Below, one piece after another: positions 54,671-63,320 of a stretch of DNA of 64,000 nt. Within the stretch, counting starts at the first letter, position 1. Every line of letters starts with the position of its first letter. The stretch comes from Pontibacter korlensis (GTDB lineage: Bacteria > Bacteroidota > Bacteroidia > Cytophagales > Hymenobacteraceae). The stretch is from the NCBI RefSeq assembly GCF_000973725.1, contig NZ_CP009621.1, forward strand, positions 5,387,001 through 5,451,000, read 5' to 3'. Position numbers and translations under genes: made by a program. Below the pieces are notes generated by a model, which made no database searches, was not told where the DNA came from, and was given only the letters and a program-made list of their open reading frames with translations.

Positions 54671-55123
54671 CCCCTCCTTTTGCTCATTTAATACATAGGA
54701 CAACTTCTGCCTTGTTTGCATGAGACTCTAAACTAGGTGAAAAAGCTTGTGCAACACAAAAGCAATGGCATCTCCTTTTTGAAAAGCAAATGCCATTTAA
54801 GTCCCCAATTATATCCTGACTGATAAGCTCATTTATGACAAGCAAGAATAACTGTTACCGTTTTAGACAAGTCGCGGGATTATAGACGCGGATTTGTCGG
54901 CTTTACCTTTTGTCTCTTGGTTTTCTAAACTACACTTTTCCGTCAAAACCCGCTATTTGCTATAACCGATGTTGCAAATGCAAACTGTAGCCAATTCTTC
55001 CTTTTATTATCTGGAGCTTGTTTTCTCCTGTTGATTGAATCAACCAAAACGTTTATTAAGGAACCGCTAACAGAAAAAGCCACCCTTTTTAGAGGTGGCT
55101 TTCATCAAGGAGACAAATCTCAT
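54671..55123. other. Gene-free region upstream of lipoprotein terminator
   Basis: About 450 bp without a credible gene. An imperfect hairpin around 54867-54898 (GACAAGTC...GATTTGTC) and a GGTTATAG/CTATAATCC pair look faintly like the cassette repeats at 57.8-63.3 kb, but the fit is poor. Confidence 0.4.
55076..55102 (-). terminator. Intrinsic terminator after lipoprotein gene
   Basis: A 9-bp stem (AAAGCCACC / GGTGGCTTT) with a 9-nt loop is followed on the minus strand by a run of T residues. It lies 21 bp past the stop at 55124. Confidence 0.8.
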
Positions 55124-56431
55124 CTACAAATTCCTGAACGGGACGTACTCCAGCTGGATGATTGACACTTCTGCATTATTGACCTCCTGTACAGCAGACT
55201 CATAATCTGCATAAGAGTTGATTACCACACCATTCCGGTGCTCATTCAGCATAGAGAAGAACTTGGCCTCGAACCATACTTTTTCCAATATTTCCCGTTC
55301 CTCTCTGCTAAGTGGGCTGTTACCGGTTAAGAGCTCATTCATGCGTCTTTCAGCTATTTTTTTCAACTCATCAGCGGCATTCTCATTGGTAGGCATATTG
55401 CGCAAGGCACCGATGACAAAAAAGTGCTTTCCGTATCTTACCTTTTCAACATATTCGTTTCCGTATTTCAATTCGAAAAGGTCGGGGTCCTGCTCCTTGA
55501 CGTTTTGCAGTGAGTCACTCTCTTCAAGAGAGGGGAGGAAACTCTCAAAACCTTGATGATACCAAGTACCGGCTATCAAGGCACCGTCTTCGGTGACAGG
55601 GTATTGTTCGATAACAGACTGGTACAATTCAGAGTTCACGGCAAATTTGGTGGCAAACTCAGGTTGCGGGTGGTAATAGTTGTACTCAAAATAGTGACGG
55701 TAGGGATGTATGATTTTGATGGGATCGGTATCATTCTCCCAAACTGGACTGTGGGAAAACGATTCCTCTACTTTCCGATAGGCTCCTTCTTCAGTAGTAT
55801 TGAACGGGTTAGCCAAGGGAATTTGGTTACTGGTTTGTATTCCATCTCCATGCTTTTCCAGGAACGAATACTCTTCTTCCAGAACGGTTTCCCCATTCTG
55901 GGTAACCGTTATCGTCTTCTTCCCTGAAGACCTATCGTAGACAGTGGTGCTGGTTCCGCTATTATCGGTAGCGGTGAATCCGATGGATACCAATTCACCA
56001 TCGGTATAAGTATGAACAGCAGTTCCTTTCCCGCTATAGACTTTCTTCACCGAGGGCAGGCCGTTAACATATTCGGTTTCAAACCATAGCTCTCCCTCTG
56101 GCGTGTAGTATTTGGACCATAGCGGCTTGTTGTCCTCACTACGGCTTACTTCCATGTAGAGGTGCTGATTTGGGAATCTGCTGTACACCTTGGCCGACTT
56201 TACATAACCGTTTTCGAAATACTCGAATTCATCCTTTGGGACATTTCCCTGCAGGTCATAGCTATAGTGTCTGGCTTTTTTTATCCAGCCGTTGGAATGC
56301 TGGCTGATAAGCTCGAAATTAGAATCAGATTCAATTGAGTAGTCGGTTTGGGGAGCGCTGTCCTCTTTCTGGCAGGAGGACAATAAAAATGTGACCGCGA
56401 GAAGCAGGGACAGGCAATGTTTTCTTTGCAT
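55124..56431 (-). CDS. Lipoprotein with YwqK/MORN-like strand repeats, function unknown
   Basis: This 435-residue lipoprotein (FLLSSC, Cys20) should be anchored in an outer or inner membrane. Residues about 40-190 contain several short G-x-x-x-F/Y-x-E-Y repeats (YFENGYVKSAKVY, YTPEGELWFETEY, VNGLPSVKKVY), the pattern seen in YwqK/MORN-like repeat proteins. The C-terminal part (about 220-435) is acidic, has no recognised domain and ends in IQLEYVPFRNL. No partner gene adjoins it. Function is unknown. Confidence 0.75.
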   Translation of the reverse strand: MQRKHCLSLLLAVTFLLSSCQKEDSAPQTDYSIESDSNFELISQHSNGWIKKARHYSYDLQGNVPKDEFEYFENGYVKSAKVYSRFPNQHLYMEVSRSEDNKPLWSKYYTPEGELWFETEYVNGLPSVKKVYSGKGTAVHTYTDGELVSIGFTATDNSGTSTTVYDRSSGKKTITVTQNGETVLEEEYSFLEKHGDGIQTSNQIPLANPFNTTEEGAYRKVEESFSHSPVWENDTDPIKIIHPYRHYFEYNYYHPQPEFATKFAVNSELYQSVIEQYPVTEDGALIAGTWYHQGFESFLPSLEESDSLQNVKEQDPDLFELKYGNEYVEKVRYGKHFFVIGALRNMPTNENAADELKKIAERRMNELLTGNSPLSREEREILEKVWFEAKFFSMLNEHRNGVVINSYADYESAVQEVNNAEVSIIQLEYVPFRNL

Positions 56432-56682
56432 AGTAGTAGTGTTTTAATGCGATGAAAGTTAAAAATCTACTAAGTCAAACCGAATTCATGTTTGTCGATT
56501 CAAGCTTGATTCAAATCTGATCTGATCGGAGATTGGAACAATGGATGCAGGTGTCAAGCGCCTTGGCTGTAAGGCTGGTTTCAACTTGACTGTGTTAGAA
56601 GCCTAATAATTAGTAGCAAGTTAACAAATTAAACTATAGACCTAGGTTTGTTCCCGTATTTTTAAGCGTGGTCTTTTAGTTA

Positions 56683-57605
56683 ACTCAAGTTGCGATTAAA
56701 TACATTTATTGATGGTGTAAGCAAAGAGGAATAGGACAATCTTTAGCAGAAATCCTTGCGGAGTCACGGCGTGGATCGTTCGGGGAAAGGCCGCCTCTAT
56801 CTCACTGAAAGTTGTCTCTATTCTCTTCCTCATCACCGCTTTTATATAGTCCATCGCCGGGCTGTCTTTCCGCTTGCTGTTGCTTTTCCGCTGAGTAAGC
56901 AGGCTGACCTGCTCGCATTCGGCCAGCAGGTCCTCCACCTCATAATTGGTGTAGGCGCTGTCCCCGTACAGGCTGCTTTCCGGCGGCAGGTCCAGGTGCA
57001 TGGCCTGCAGGGCTCTGCCATCGTGCACGCTTCCCGCCACGATAAAGTAACTCACCGGCAGGCCCCCGGCAGTTGCGATGACCTCCACCTTGAAGCCGTA
57101 GAAATACTCCCTTTTAGAGACATTGTAGCCCCTGTAGGCCTCACCCTCCAGCAGTCTGCACCGGTTAATGCGAATATTGCGGCACACGGCCACCGGGAAG
57201 CTGTCTATCACATACTCGCCAGTGGTGTTGAGCTGCTTGAGGCAGTCTCCCAGGGCCAGGAAGATGGCCGCGATCGTTTCGCCCAGTCGGTGCAGCATCC
57301 GGTTAAAGTTGCTCTTGTGCGGCATCCGGCACTTCTGGTGCTGCTGCATGTAGCCGCTGGCCGCAGACAGGTTGCCGCCAAAGTAGCGGGCCGACACCAG
57401 GGCCGTTGTGATTATCTCCGCATCGCTGGCCTTGCGCTTGGTCGCCGCTTTTTTGCCCGCTATTTGCAGGTAATCATCAACAAAACAGTAAATTGTAATA
57501 GTGAAGTCATTCATGGCAAGTAAGGAAGTAAGTGTGGTTACTTTTTCCTTAACAAGCCTGAGTGGCTTCATCGTTTACATGCCAATGCTAAATCGCAACT
57601 TGGGT
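56683..57605 (-). mobile_element. IS982-family insertion sequence, apparently intact
   Basis: A 923-bp element bounded by 15-bp terminal inverted repeats, ACTCAAGTTGCGATT at 56683-56697 and its one-mismatch complement at 57591-57605. It is flanked by the perfect 6-bp direct repeat TAGTTA at 56677-56682 and 57606-57611. A single transposase gene fills it and its stop codon lies inside the left repeat. Intact ends and target duplication point to recent insertion. Confidence 0.88.
56696..57571 (-). CDS. IS982-family transposase
   Basis: This 291-residue DDE transposase contains the IS982 blocks YVIDSFPVAVCRNIRI near residue 130, FIVAGSVHDGRALQAM near 180, SSLYGDSAYTN near 200 and KRIETTFSEIEAAFP near 260, giving the expected D, D, E residues. 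The frame is uninterrupted. An alternative start at 57514 (MNDFTITIYC) would also give a complete protein. Its stop codon overlaps the terminal repeat. It is enclosed by matching ends and target duplication and is likely still functional. Confidence 0.9.
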   Translation of the reverse strand: MKPLRLVKEKVTTLTSLLAMNDFTITIYCFVDDYLQIAGKKAATKRKASDAEIITTALVSARYFGGNLSAASGYMQQHQKCRMPHKSNFNRMLHRLGETIAAIFLALGDCLKQLNTTGEYVIDSFPVAVCRNIRINRCRLLEGEAYRGYNVSKREYFYGFKVEVIATAGGLPVSYFIVAGSVHDGRALQAMHLDLPPESSLYGDSAYTNYEVEDLLAECEQVSLLTQRKSNSKRKDSPAMDYIKAVMRKRIETTFSEIEAAFPRTIHAVTPQGFLLKIVLFLFAYTINKCI

Positions 57606-57805
57606 TAGTTATGTAAAGCGATGCTACAAGATAAGGTCTGTTGTGCTTCAGGATTCGGGATATTGTTCATAATTAATGTAGTCCTTCAAGCAACGCTGTT
57701 GCTCTTCAGCGCTTTTGCAGCCATAAGTTAGAACCATCAGGACTAACAGTATCAGGAGACATCTCATGTTGTCTTGGAAGCAGGATATTTTTATAATTAT
57801 TTATT

Positions 57806-57873
57806 GCCCCTAACGAATTTGTGGAGCCGTAGCCCGCAGCGTAGCAAGGGTTACGGCTCCACTGGGTTACAGG
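57806..57873 (-). repeat. attC-like inverted repeat A (after HigA gene)
   Basis: On the minus strand the outer words CCTGTAAC and GTTAGGGG enclose a strong 11-bp inner stem (GTGGAGCCGTA / TACGGCTCCAC, 57821-57862) with a GC-rich loop. It starts 15 bp past the HigA stop. The hairpin can also act as a terminator. It belongs to the series A-E found after each small minus-strand gene. Confidence 0.6.
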
Positions 57874-57888
57874 GTAGTAATTTTTCAT

Positions 57889-58200
57889 TTAGAGCTCAAT
57901 CGAGATTTTTACTTTTCCGCCCAATCCTTTTTCAACAATATCGAATAAGGTTTTGAGCGTAAGGTTACTCCCATCGTTTTCAACTCTGGATATGTAGGTT
58001 CTTTTCTTGTCAATGATTTCCCCTAATTCCTGCTGGGTAAGATGCCGAGCTTCCCGGGCTTTTTTCAACTCAAGTCCAATTTTAAACGACTCAAACTCCC
58101 TGTCAAGATTATCCCGTCTCTCTGTTCCCTTCACTCCGTAAACTCTGTTCTTGATGTCTGCCCAAGAACTAACTTCTCTTTGTTTATCTTTTCCCTTCAT
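57889..58200 (-). CDS. higA: XRE-family antitoxin of a HigBA-like module
   Basis: This 103-residue cytoplasmic DNA-binding protein has a helix-turn-helix at about residues 45-100 (LKKAREARHLTQQELGEIIDKKRTYISRVEND). It should neutralise the adjoining toxin and repress the module's promoter. It overlaps the toxin gene by 17 bp, with the toxin first, the order typical of HigBA-like pairs. The extended N-terminus (about 45 residues) is likely involved in toxin binding. A repeat of the attC-like series follows 15 bp downstream. Confidence 0.87.
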   Translation of the reverse strand: MKGKDKQREVSSWADIKNRVYGVKGTERRDNLDREFESFKIGLELKKAREARHLTQQELGEIIDKKRTYISRVENDGSNLTLKTLFDIVEKGLGGKVKISIEL

Positions 58201-58540
58201 AATATTCAGCCATTAGTTGTAGTGCCTTTTCAATTTCTTTCTTTGGTGTTTTCTGCGTTTTCTTCTGAAAGCCGTTAAGTAAGATGACCAGCTTGCCTTC
58301 GTCGAAAAAACAGAACACCTGCCAAATGTTGGAAGCAAGTTGTACGCGTGCTTCATATAGTCCGTCTGTGCCTGCCAAGTGCTTTAGGTAATTTTGAGGC
58401 ACCCGCTCAAGCGTTTCTATCGCTTCCAAAATTTTGAATATCTTATCCTGCACCTTTGTTGGTTGCTCCTTTAAGAAATCTTCAAAGTAATTTTTGTAAG
58501 CAATGATTTCCCTTATTTTCTCCATCTGCTGTATTTTCAA
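58184..58540 (-). CDS. higB: RelE/HigB-type toxin (Gp49-like)
   Basis: This 118-residue protein matches the Gp49/HigB-like RelE superfamily of ribosome-dependent mRNA endonucleases: GTDGLYEARVQLASNIWQVFCFFDEGKLVILLNGFQKKTQKTPKKEIEKALQ-type core with conserved Arg and Lys positions. It precedes and overlaps the XRE antitoxin gene. Toxin-antitoxin pairs of this kind are frequent members of chromosomal integron cassette arrays, which fits the flanking repeats here. Activity is inferred from family and gene order. Confidence 0.87.
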   Translation of the reverse strand: MKIQQMEKIREIIAYKNYFEDFLKEQPTKVQDKIFKILEAIETLERVPQNYLKHLAGTDGLYEARVQLASNIWQVFCFFDEGKLVILLNGFQKKTQKTPKKEIEKALQLMAEYYEGKR

Positions 58541-58607
58541 CAGTGAATGTAACTTTAAAGTTACTATAAATCACAAAAAAATTTTCTCGTTTTATGATTT
58601 CTTATTT

Positions 58608-58678
58608 CCTGTAACGTACTGGGCTATGCTGAGGCAAAGCTGCCGTATAGGTGTGGTTGGTGGTAGTTTTGTTACAGG
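58608..58678 (-). repeat. attC-like inverted repeat B (between HigB and membrane protein gene)
   Basis: A 71-bp element with perfect 8-bp outer arms CCTGTAAC (58608-58615) and GTTACAGG (58671-58678) and an inner CTATGC/GTATAG stem with asymmetric spacers. It lies 38 bp past the stop of the gene at 58717 and 67 bp ahead of the HigB start. Confidence 0.65.
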
Positions 58679-58716
58679 TTACATAAAACTGCTATTTATA
58701 TACCATCATTCGAATT

Positions 58717-59274
58717 TCAGACAGCCTCCTTCATTTTGTTTTTAATAATCCTGCTATATCTTGGTCTGTTGAAGCGCTGTACCATAATTGGATATATATT
58801 GAGCAGTAAGTTTGTCGTGATAAGCCACTTTGCCTCATCCAATGAATTCGAACCTACAACAGCTACAGTGAAAACAATCAAAGCTATTATTGTGTGTCCT
58901 TTTTCTGATTCACGAGTATTATGTTCGCACACCTTTAGTAAAAGCAGGTTGTTCTTTATAGGGTTCTTCTTTCTGCTGATTCTCTCCCATCCAATCCATA
59001 TGAGTAGCTTTCTATAAACATGAACTCCTAAGTATTTATAAATCCTCCCCTCCTTTTCAAAGGGTTTAAGTTCGAAATAATCTGAATCTAGTTTTTGGCT
59101 TATTTGTGATGCTAAATAGGTGTACCAGATCATGAGAATGAAGTTCAAGCTCCAGCTAAATGCAAAGCTTTCAAGAGAAAACATCATACCTACAACATAG
59201 CAGATACTAATAGTGATTAGTGTCGCTAAAATAACGGCTACCCACTTATTTGATGTCTTTTTTACCGAATTCAT
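58717..59274 (-). CDS. Membrane protein resembling CrtO-type acyltransferases
   Basis: This 185-residue inner-membrane protein has four hydrophobic segments (about 11-32, 38-55, 128-143 and 151-168). The cytoplasmic middle part has YFELKPFEKEGRIYKYLGVHVYRKLL and the C-terminal segment ends NIYPIMVQRFNRPR. Both features recall the glycosyl-4,4'-diaponeurosporenoate acyltransferase (CrtO-like) family, although the catalytic role of that family is not established for such relatives. It begins 17 bp after repeat C and is followed by repeat B, the pattern of an integron cassette. Confidence 0.62.
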   Translation of the reverse strand: MNSVKKTSNKWVAVILATLITISICYVVGMMFSLESFAFSWSLNFILMIWYTYLASQISQKLDSDYFELKPFEKEGRIYKYLGVHVYRKLLIWIGWERISRKKNPIKNNLLLLKVCEHNTRESEKGHTIIALIVFTVAVVGSNSLDEAKWLITTNLLLNIYPIMVQRFNRPRYSRIIKNKMKEAV

Positions 59275-59291
59275 TTTGATATTTATATTAC

Positions 59292-59359
59292 CACCAACGT
59301 GTTGGTACAGGCAACGGGTGAGGCATTAGCCGAACATGGTACCTGTGCTGTGTTGGCAG
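59292..59359 (-). repeat. attC-like inverted repeat C
   Basis: On the minus strand, CTGCCAAC and GTTGGTG form the outer pair around an asymmetric inner stem (GCACAGG with CCTGTAC). It shares the AACACAGCACAGG-like left arm with repeats D and E. It lies 17 bp upstream of the membrane protein start at 59274. Confidence 0.55.
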
Positions 59360-59511
59360 ATGTATTTATTCAGTTATTACTTTGAAGTACTTCATATTAT
59401 ACCTGTCGGCTCCCCGGTTTTAGAACTACCTGAGAGTATAATGATACATAAATTTCAATTCACTTCTGCTACCACTACTATGGGTGTTCATTGTGGGTAA
59501 CCCTGGAAGGG

Positions 59512-60348
59512 TTATCCACTGTGAAGGCCCTCTGCTGCTGCCCGGGCATACTCCACCGGACTCATGCCTTTGAGGCTGTCATGAGGGCGGAAGTAGTTGT
59601 AGTCCTCCAGCCAGCTTTGGGCAATCTGCCGGACCTGGTCCAGAGAGTCGAAGAGGTGCACGTCCAGCACATTCCTTCTGAAGGTGCCGTTGAAGCGCTC
59701 CACAAAAGCATTCTGTGTGGGCTTGCCTGGTTGAATATAAATGAACTCAATGCCTCAGCATCCGGCTCCATTCCTCCATTAAGGAGGCGATCAGCTCCGG
59801 GCCATTGTCCATGCGGATGCGCTGTGGCTTTTCTCTTCTTTTGATCAGGTGGTTAAGTACCCACACCACCCGGTTGCTCTTGAGCGAGAAATCAATTTCA
59901 ATGTGCAGGGCCTCCCGGTTAAAATCATCCATCACGTGAAAAGAGCGGAACTTTCGGCCATTGCTCAAAGCATCACTCATAAAGTCAATCGACCAGGTGT
60001 GGTTGAGCTCAGACGGCACCTCTAAAGGCTCCTTCACGCGCTCAGGCAGCCGTTTTTTAGCTTTCCGGCGGATGCTCAGTCCGATGTTCTTGTAGACCCG
60101 ATGCACGCGCTTGTGGTTCCAGGGCTGGCCTTCCTTCCGCAGCCGGTGAAAGGCTTTCCAGAATCCTTCCCTGGGGTGCTGCTCGGCCTTCTGCCGAAGT
60201 GCCTCTTCCACGGCTGAGTCATCTTTCTTGCTTTGGTAATAGTAGACGCACTTGCTCAGCTTCAACACGCGGCACGCCCTGCTAATGCCGCAGTATTCCC
60301 GCCTGGAGATCTCCTGAGCAATCTGTCGCTTCTGGCAGGGCTTCAGAG
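59512..60348 (-). pseudogene. IS3-family transposase OrfB, frameshifted
   Basis: The integrase-type catalytic domain is readable in two frames. The upstream part (to about 59750) includes EGFWKAFHRLRKEG, TWSIDFMSDAL with the first Asp and RIRMDNGPEL with the second. The downstream part (59703-59512) has GKPTQNAFVERFNGTF with the Glu and ends in a typical SPVEYA tail. Between them, near 59750-59755, the frame shifts and a stop follows MLRH. The lesion falls between the second Asp and the Glu, so the DDE triad is split and the element cannot move on its own. OrfB has no start of its own and joins OrfA by -1 frameshifting at 60349-60356. Confidence 0.85.
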
Positions 60349-60609
60349 CTTTTTTTCGATGATCTCTTTAGCCACCTTCAGGTCCAGAGCCAGCTCGGCG
60401 TACATGGCCTTAAGGCGGCGGTTCTCTTCTTCCAGCTCCTTGAGGCGCTTGAGTTCAGTTGCGTCCATACCGTTGTAGCGCTGGCGCCACTTATAGAAGG
60501 CTGCCTGACTCACGCCGTACTCACGGCTAATCTCTGCCGCACTCTTGCCTTCCTCAAACTCCTTGAGGATTTTGGCGATCTGCTGGGGGGTAAATGTTTT
60601 TCGCTTCAT
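60343..60609 (-). CDS. IS3-family transposase OrfA
   Basis: This 88-residue protein has the transposase_8 helix-turn-helix (KRKTFTPQQIAKILKEFEEG and ISREYGVSQAAFYKWRQRYNG) and a C-terminal leucine-zipper-like helix (LKELEEENRRLKAMYAEL). It binds the element ends. Near its 3' end the minus strand has the slippery run A-AAA-AAG (60349-60356), the standard -1 programmed frameshift signal that fuses OrfA to OrfB in this family. OrfA itself is intact although its OrfB partner is broken. Confidence 0.9.
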   Translation of the reverse strand: MKRKTFTPQQIAKILKEFEEGKSAAEISREYGVSQAAFYKWRQRYNGMDATELKRLKELEEENRRLKAMYAELALDLKVAKEIIEKKL

Positions 60610-60751
60610 AAGTAACTGCTCAAATTTAAAGATTTTTCTCTACTCTAGAACAGTTCTGTTTTCAGGGAAGCTGACACTGTTCACCACTACAATTCATAAA
60701 AAACAGAGCAGAACAGAAAATGAGGGTTATTTTTTTCATAGTATAATTGAC

Positions 60752-60820
60752 GCCCAACGTCTAGTATAAACAACGGCGAAGGCCGTCGGCCGAGGTGACG
60801 TTTATACCTTGTGCTTGTTG
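60752..60820 (-). repeat. attC-like inverted repeat D, interrupted at its left arm by an IS
   Basis: This is the clearest member. On the minus strand it reads CAAC, spacer AAGCACAAG, inner arm GTATAAAC, a GC-rich loop, GTTTATAC, spacer TAGAC and the core GTTGGGC, which fits the attC consensus GTTRRRY. The IS1182-type element starts at its left arm. A further CACAAC core fragment remains at 62459-62470 on the far side of that element, just after the gene stopping at 62484. Confidence 0.68.
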
Positions 60821-62451
60821 CACAACCTACTGAAGATAAGCGTAAAAGAGGATAGTACCAAACTGATGTGGGGATGCAGGGCAGGAAAACTTTTGAAGAC
60901 GAGCGGGAGCTGCGCTTCTCGCTCTCGGCGCACGTGCCGGGGCATAATTTTACCGGCGGCTCAAGGACAGGCTCGACCTTTCGTTTCTCTACGAGCTGAC
61001 TCAGCCCTACTACGGGCGCTGTGGCCAGCAGTCGATTGACCCGGTCGTTTTCTTCAAGCTCTGCCTGGTGGCGCACCTGGAGAACATCGCCTCCGACCGC
61101 AAGCTCATCGAGCACTGCAGCCTTAGGCTGGACCTTTTGTACTTCCTTGATTACCAGCTCGACGAGCCGCTGCCCTGGCACTCGACTGTCTCCAGAACCC
61201 GCCAGCTCCTGCCCGCCGAGCTTTTTGAAGAGGTCTTCACCCGCGTGCTTTCCCTGTGCGTGGAGGCCGGTATGGTTTCCGGCCACACCCAAGCCGTAGA
61301 TTCAGCCCTGGTCAAAGCCAACGCCTCCATCGATGCGCTCGAGTTGAAAGTAGCACCGGAAACACTCAATGCGCACCTGCAGCAGGTCCGGGCCATCAGC
61401 CGCGGAGACCGCAAGGCGCTCATCAACAGGGCCACAGAAGAGCAACGCACCCTCACGGCCAGCTGAGAGGAGCTGCTCGAGATCCGAGCCCGCAACCGCA
61501 AGTGGCGCCTGGAGCAGGACCTGCACCCCGGCGCCCACAACAAGGGCGCCAAGTACACCAGCAATAAGACGCACTACTCCCCGGTTGACCCCGACGCCCG
61601 CATCGTCGCGGGGCCGGGCAAGGCCCGCAAGCTCTGCTACCTCTTGCAGCTCTCGGACGACACGCACCGCCACGTGATCACGCACGTGCAGGCGGATCAT
61701 GCCGACAAGAAGGACAGCATCTGCCTGCCCGGCATCGCCCGGCACCTGAACCAGCGGCTGCACCAGCTGGGGCTGGGCTGCACGACCCTGCTGGCCGACA
61801 CCGGCTACTGCTCGGGGGAGAACTACGCTTTGCTGGAGCGGGAGGGCATCACGGCCTTCATCCCGCCCCACGGCACCTATGTGGGCGGGCCCGAGGGCTT
61901 CACCTACGTGCGGGAGGGTGACTACTGGCTGTGCCCCGAGGGCAAGAAGGCTACCTTCCGCAAGGAGATCGTCAACGCCAAGCGCAACAACGTCCGCTCC
62001 AGGCTCTACCTGACCACGCGCAAGGACTGCAAGGGCTGCCCCCGCAAAGAGGGCTGCATCGGCAAGCAGCACGAGAAGAAAGTCAACATCACCTCCTTCC
62101 GCGAGGAGTACGAGCGGGCCATCACCCGCGTCCAGAGCCGCTGGGGCAGGCACATGAAGCGGCTCCGGCAGGCCACCGTTGAGCCGGTGCTGGGCACGCT
62201 GCTCGACTTCCTGGGCATGCGCAGGGTCAACACCCGCGGGCTAGGGCTGGCTCACAAGGGCATGCTGATGGCCGCCGCAGCTTATAATTTGCAGAAACTC
62301 TTGCGCTTCACTCCAAAAAGAAGCCAAGCGGCCGTCATGGCCCTGCCCAGGCCGGAGCTGGATGCGTTTTTCAAGGTGGTTTTAAGAAGCCTAAAGAGAA
62401 GCGAGCTCAGAAATAGTATCGAGAACAGAAGTTACTGCTGAGTTGTGCAAC
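60817..62451 (+). mobile_element. IS1182-type insertion sequence, decayed
   Basis: About 1.63 kb with the 10-bp terminal inverted repeats GTTGCACAAC (60817-60826) and GTTGTGCAAC (62442-62451). The word CTTGTTG occurs on both sides (60814-60820 and 62459-62465) but its status as target duplication is unclear. The only gene is a disrupted transposase. It separates repeat D from the gene that repeat should follow. Confidence 0.75.
60874..62441 (+). pseudogene. IS1182-family transposase, frameshift and internal stop
   Basis: Translation from ATG 60874 gives MQGRKTFEDERELRFSLSAH, then near 60948 a missing base moves the frame. The next part (61000-61463) reads QQSIDPVVFFKLCLVAHLE and TQAVDSALVKANASID. 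It ends at TGA 61464-61466 within the same frame, and the continuation has the catalytic domain LLADTGYCSGENY, a Cys cluster DCKGCPRKEGC and GMRRVNTRGL. The architecture fits IS1182 transposases (about 500 residues). Two independent lesions make it inactive. Its GC content is higher than that of the flanking cassette genes. Confidence 0.88.
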
Positions 62452-62483
62452 AGCTACCCTTGTTGTGTGCTGTAGTTCTTCTT

Positions 62484-63227
62484 TTACCGTTGCCAGCCTT
62501 CTATGATATAGTTCTTCTCCATCAACTTTCTTTCTGGATTACCGCTTGCAGGTTTAAGCCATACTTCAAATCTTGCTGCATAGGGCTTGCCCCAGTCTCC
62601 TTCGTAGATTGTGAAGTTAACTGTCGTCCCATACTTTGTTAATTCCTTTTTCGAATCGGCTATTTCGATAGAACTTGCCTTTGGTAATCTACCTGTTGAC
62701 AAGGGGATATTCTTCGTTATTTCGTAAGCTTTAAGGTAAACTGTTCCGCTCTCTGTATTTTCAACCCACAGGTCATATTCATAAAGCCCTGGCTGAAAGG
62801 AGTTGTACAGTACGAAGTCAGGATGATTACTTTCTACTACAGAATCAGTTCTGGCAAATTCAAAGTCTGAACCTATAGGTTTATTTAATTCTATTCCTTC
62901 TGGTATTGTTAAGTCGTCAGTAAATGGGTCAGGCATTGACTGCGAAATAAAGAAGGACATTACTGAAAGAACAACTAATGCAAAAGCTCCAATACAAAAT
63001 GCTGCTCCAGTTAGCATTCCTTTTACCCAGCGATTTTTTATGAATTGGTAAATAGTAGAAATAAAGAGAATAAGGAAGGCTAAACAAACCAGAAAAAAGC
63101 CAGATAGCTGTAGCACAAATGAAGATGTGAACATACTTATAGCCCAAAGCCCTGCTGCCAAAGCAAAAAAGATGAATGGTCTATGCCATTTATCAAAGGT
63201 TGTTCTATAGAAGCTATAAAGTGACAT
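62484..63227 (-). CDS. Membrane protein of unknown function (cassette gene)
   Basis: This 247-residue protein has three hydrophobic segments near the N-terminus (about 17-34, 37-58 and 70-92) and a soluble C-terminal beta-rich part (about 105-247; FVLYNSFQPGLYEYDLWVENTES). I recognise no family. Gene density and codon use are AT-richer than in the catabolic region. It begins 26 bp after repeat E. The repeat expected after its stop (D) has been split from it by the IS1182-type element. Confidence 0.72.
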   Translation of the reverse strand: MSLYSFYRTTFDKWHRPFIFFALAAGLWAISMFTSSFVLQLSGFFLVCLAFLILFISTIYQFIKNRWVKGMLTGAAFCIGAFALVVLSVMSFFISQSMPDPFTDDLTIPEGIELNKPIGSDFEFARTDSVVESNHPDFVLYNSFQPGLYEYDLWVENTESGTVYLKAYEITKNIPLSTGRLPKASSIEIADSKKELTKYGTTVNFTIYEGDWGKPYAARFEVWLKPASGNPERKLMEKNYIIEGWQR

Positions 63228-63253
63228 TTCTTTTTATTCTGTACTTCCTATTG

Positions 63254-63320
63254 CACACAACGGCTTGTATAGGCTAAGGCAAGGCGTAGCCGAAGCTTAA
63301 GCCTGTGCTTTGTTAACTGG
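63254..63320 (-). repeat. attC-like inverted repeat E (after the last small gene)
   Basis: On the minus strand, CAGTTAAC with the AAAGCACAGGCTT arm is followed by an inner AGGCTTA/TAGCCTA-type stem and the core GTTGTGTGC. It overlaps the last codons and stop of the gene at 63297, as attC sites of integron cassettes often do. Confidence 0.6.

Larger units (their letters stand above)
59485..60683 (-). mobile_element. IS3-family insertion sequence, decayed
   Basis: About 1.2 kb with orfA and orfB on the minus strand. The ends pair imperfectly (14 of 24 positions, TGTTCATTGTGG at 59485 against TGAACAGTGTCA at 60683). The exact boundary is uncertain by a few bases and no clean target duplication could be fixed. 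It occupies the space between repeats C and D, where a cassette gene would be expected. Confidence 0.75.

Noticed and set aside
54860..54990. Further attC-like repeat near the lipoprotein gene
   Set aside because: A GGTTATAG/CTATAATCC pair is present but the outer AAC/GTT cores and expected length are missing.
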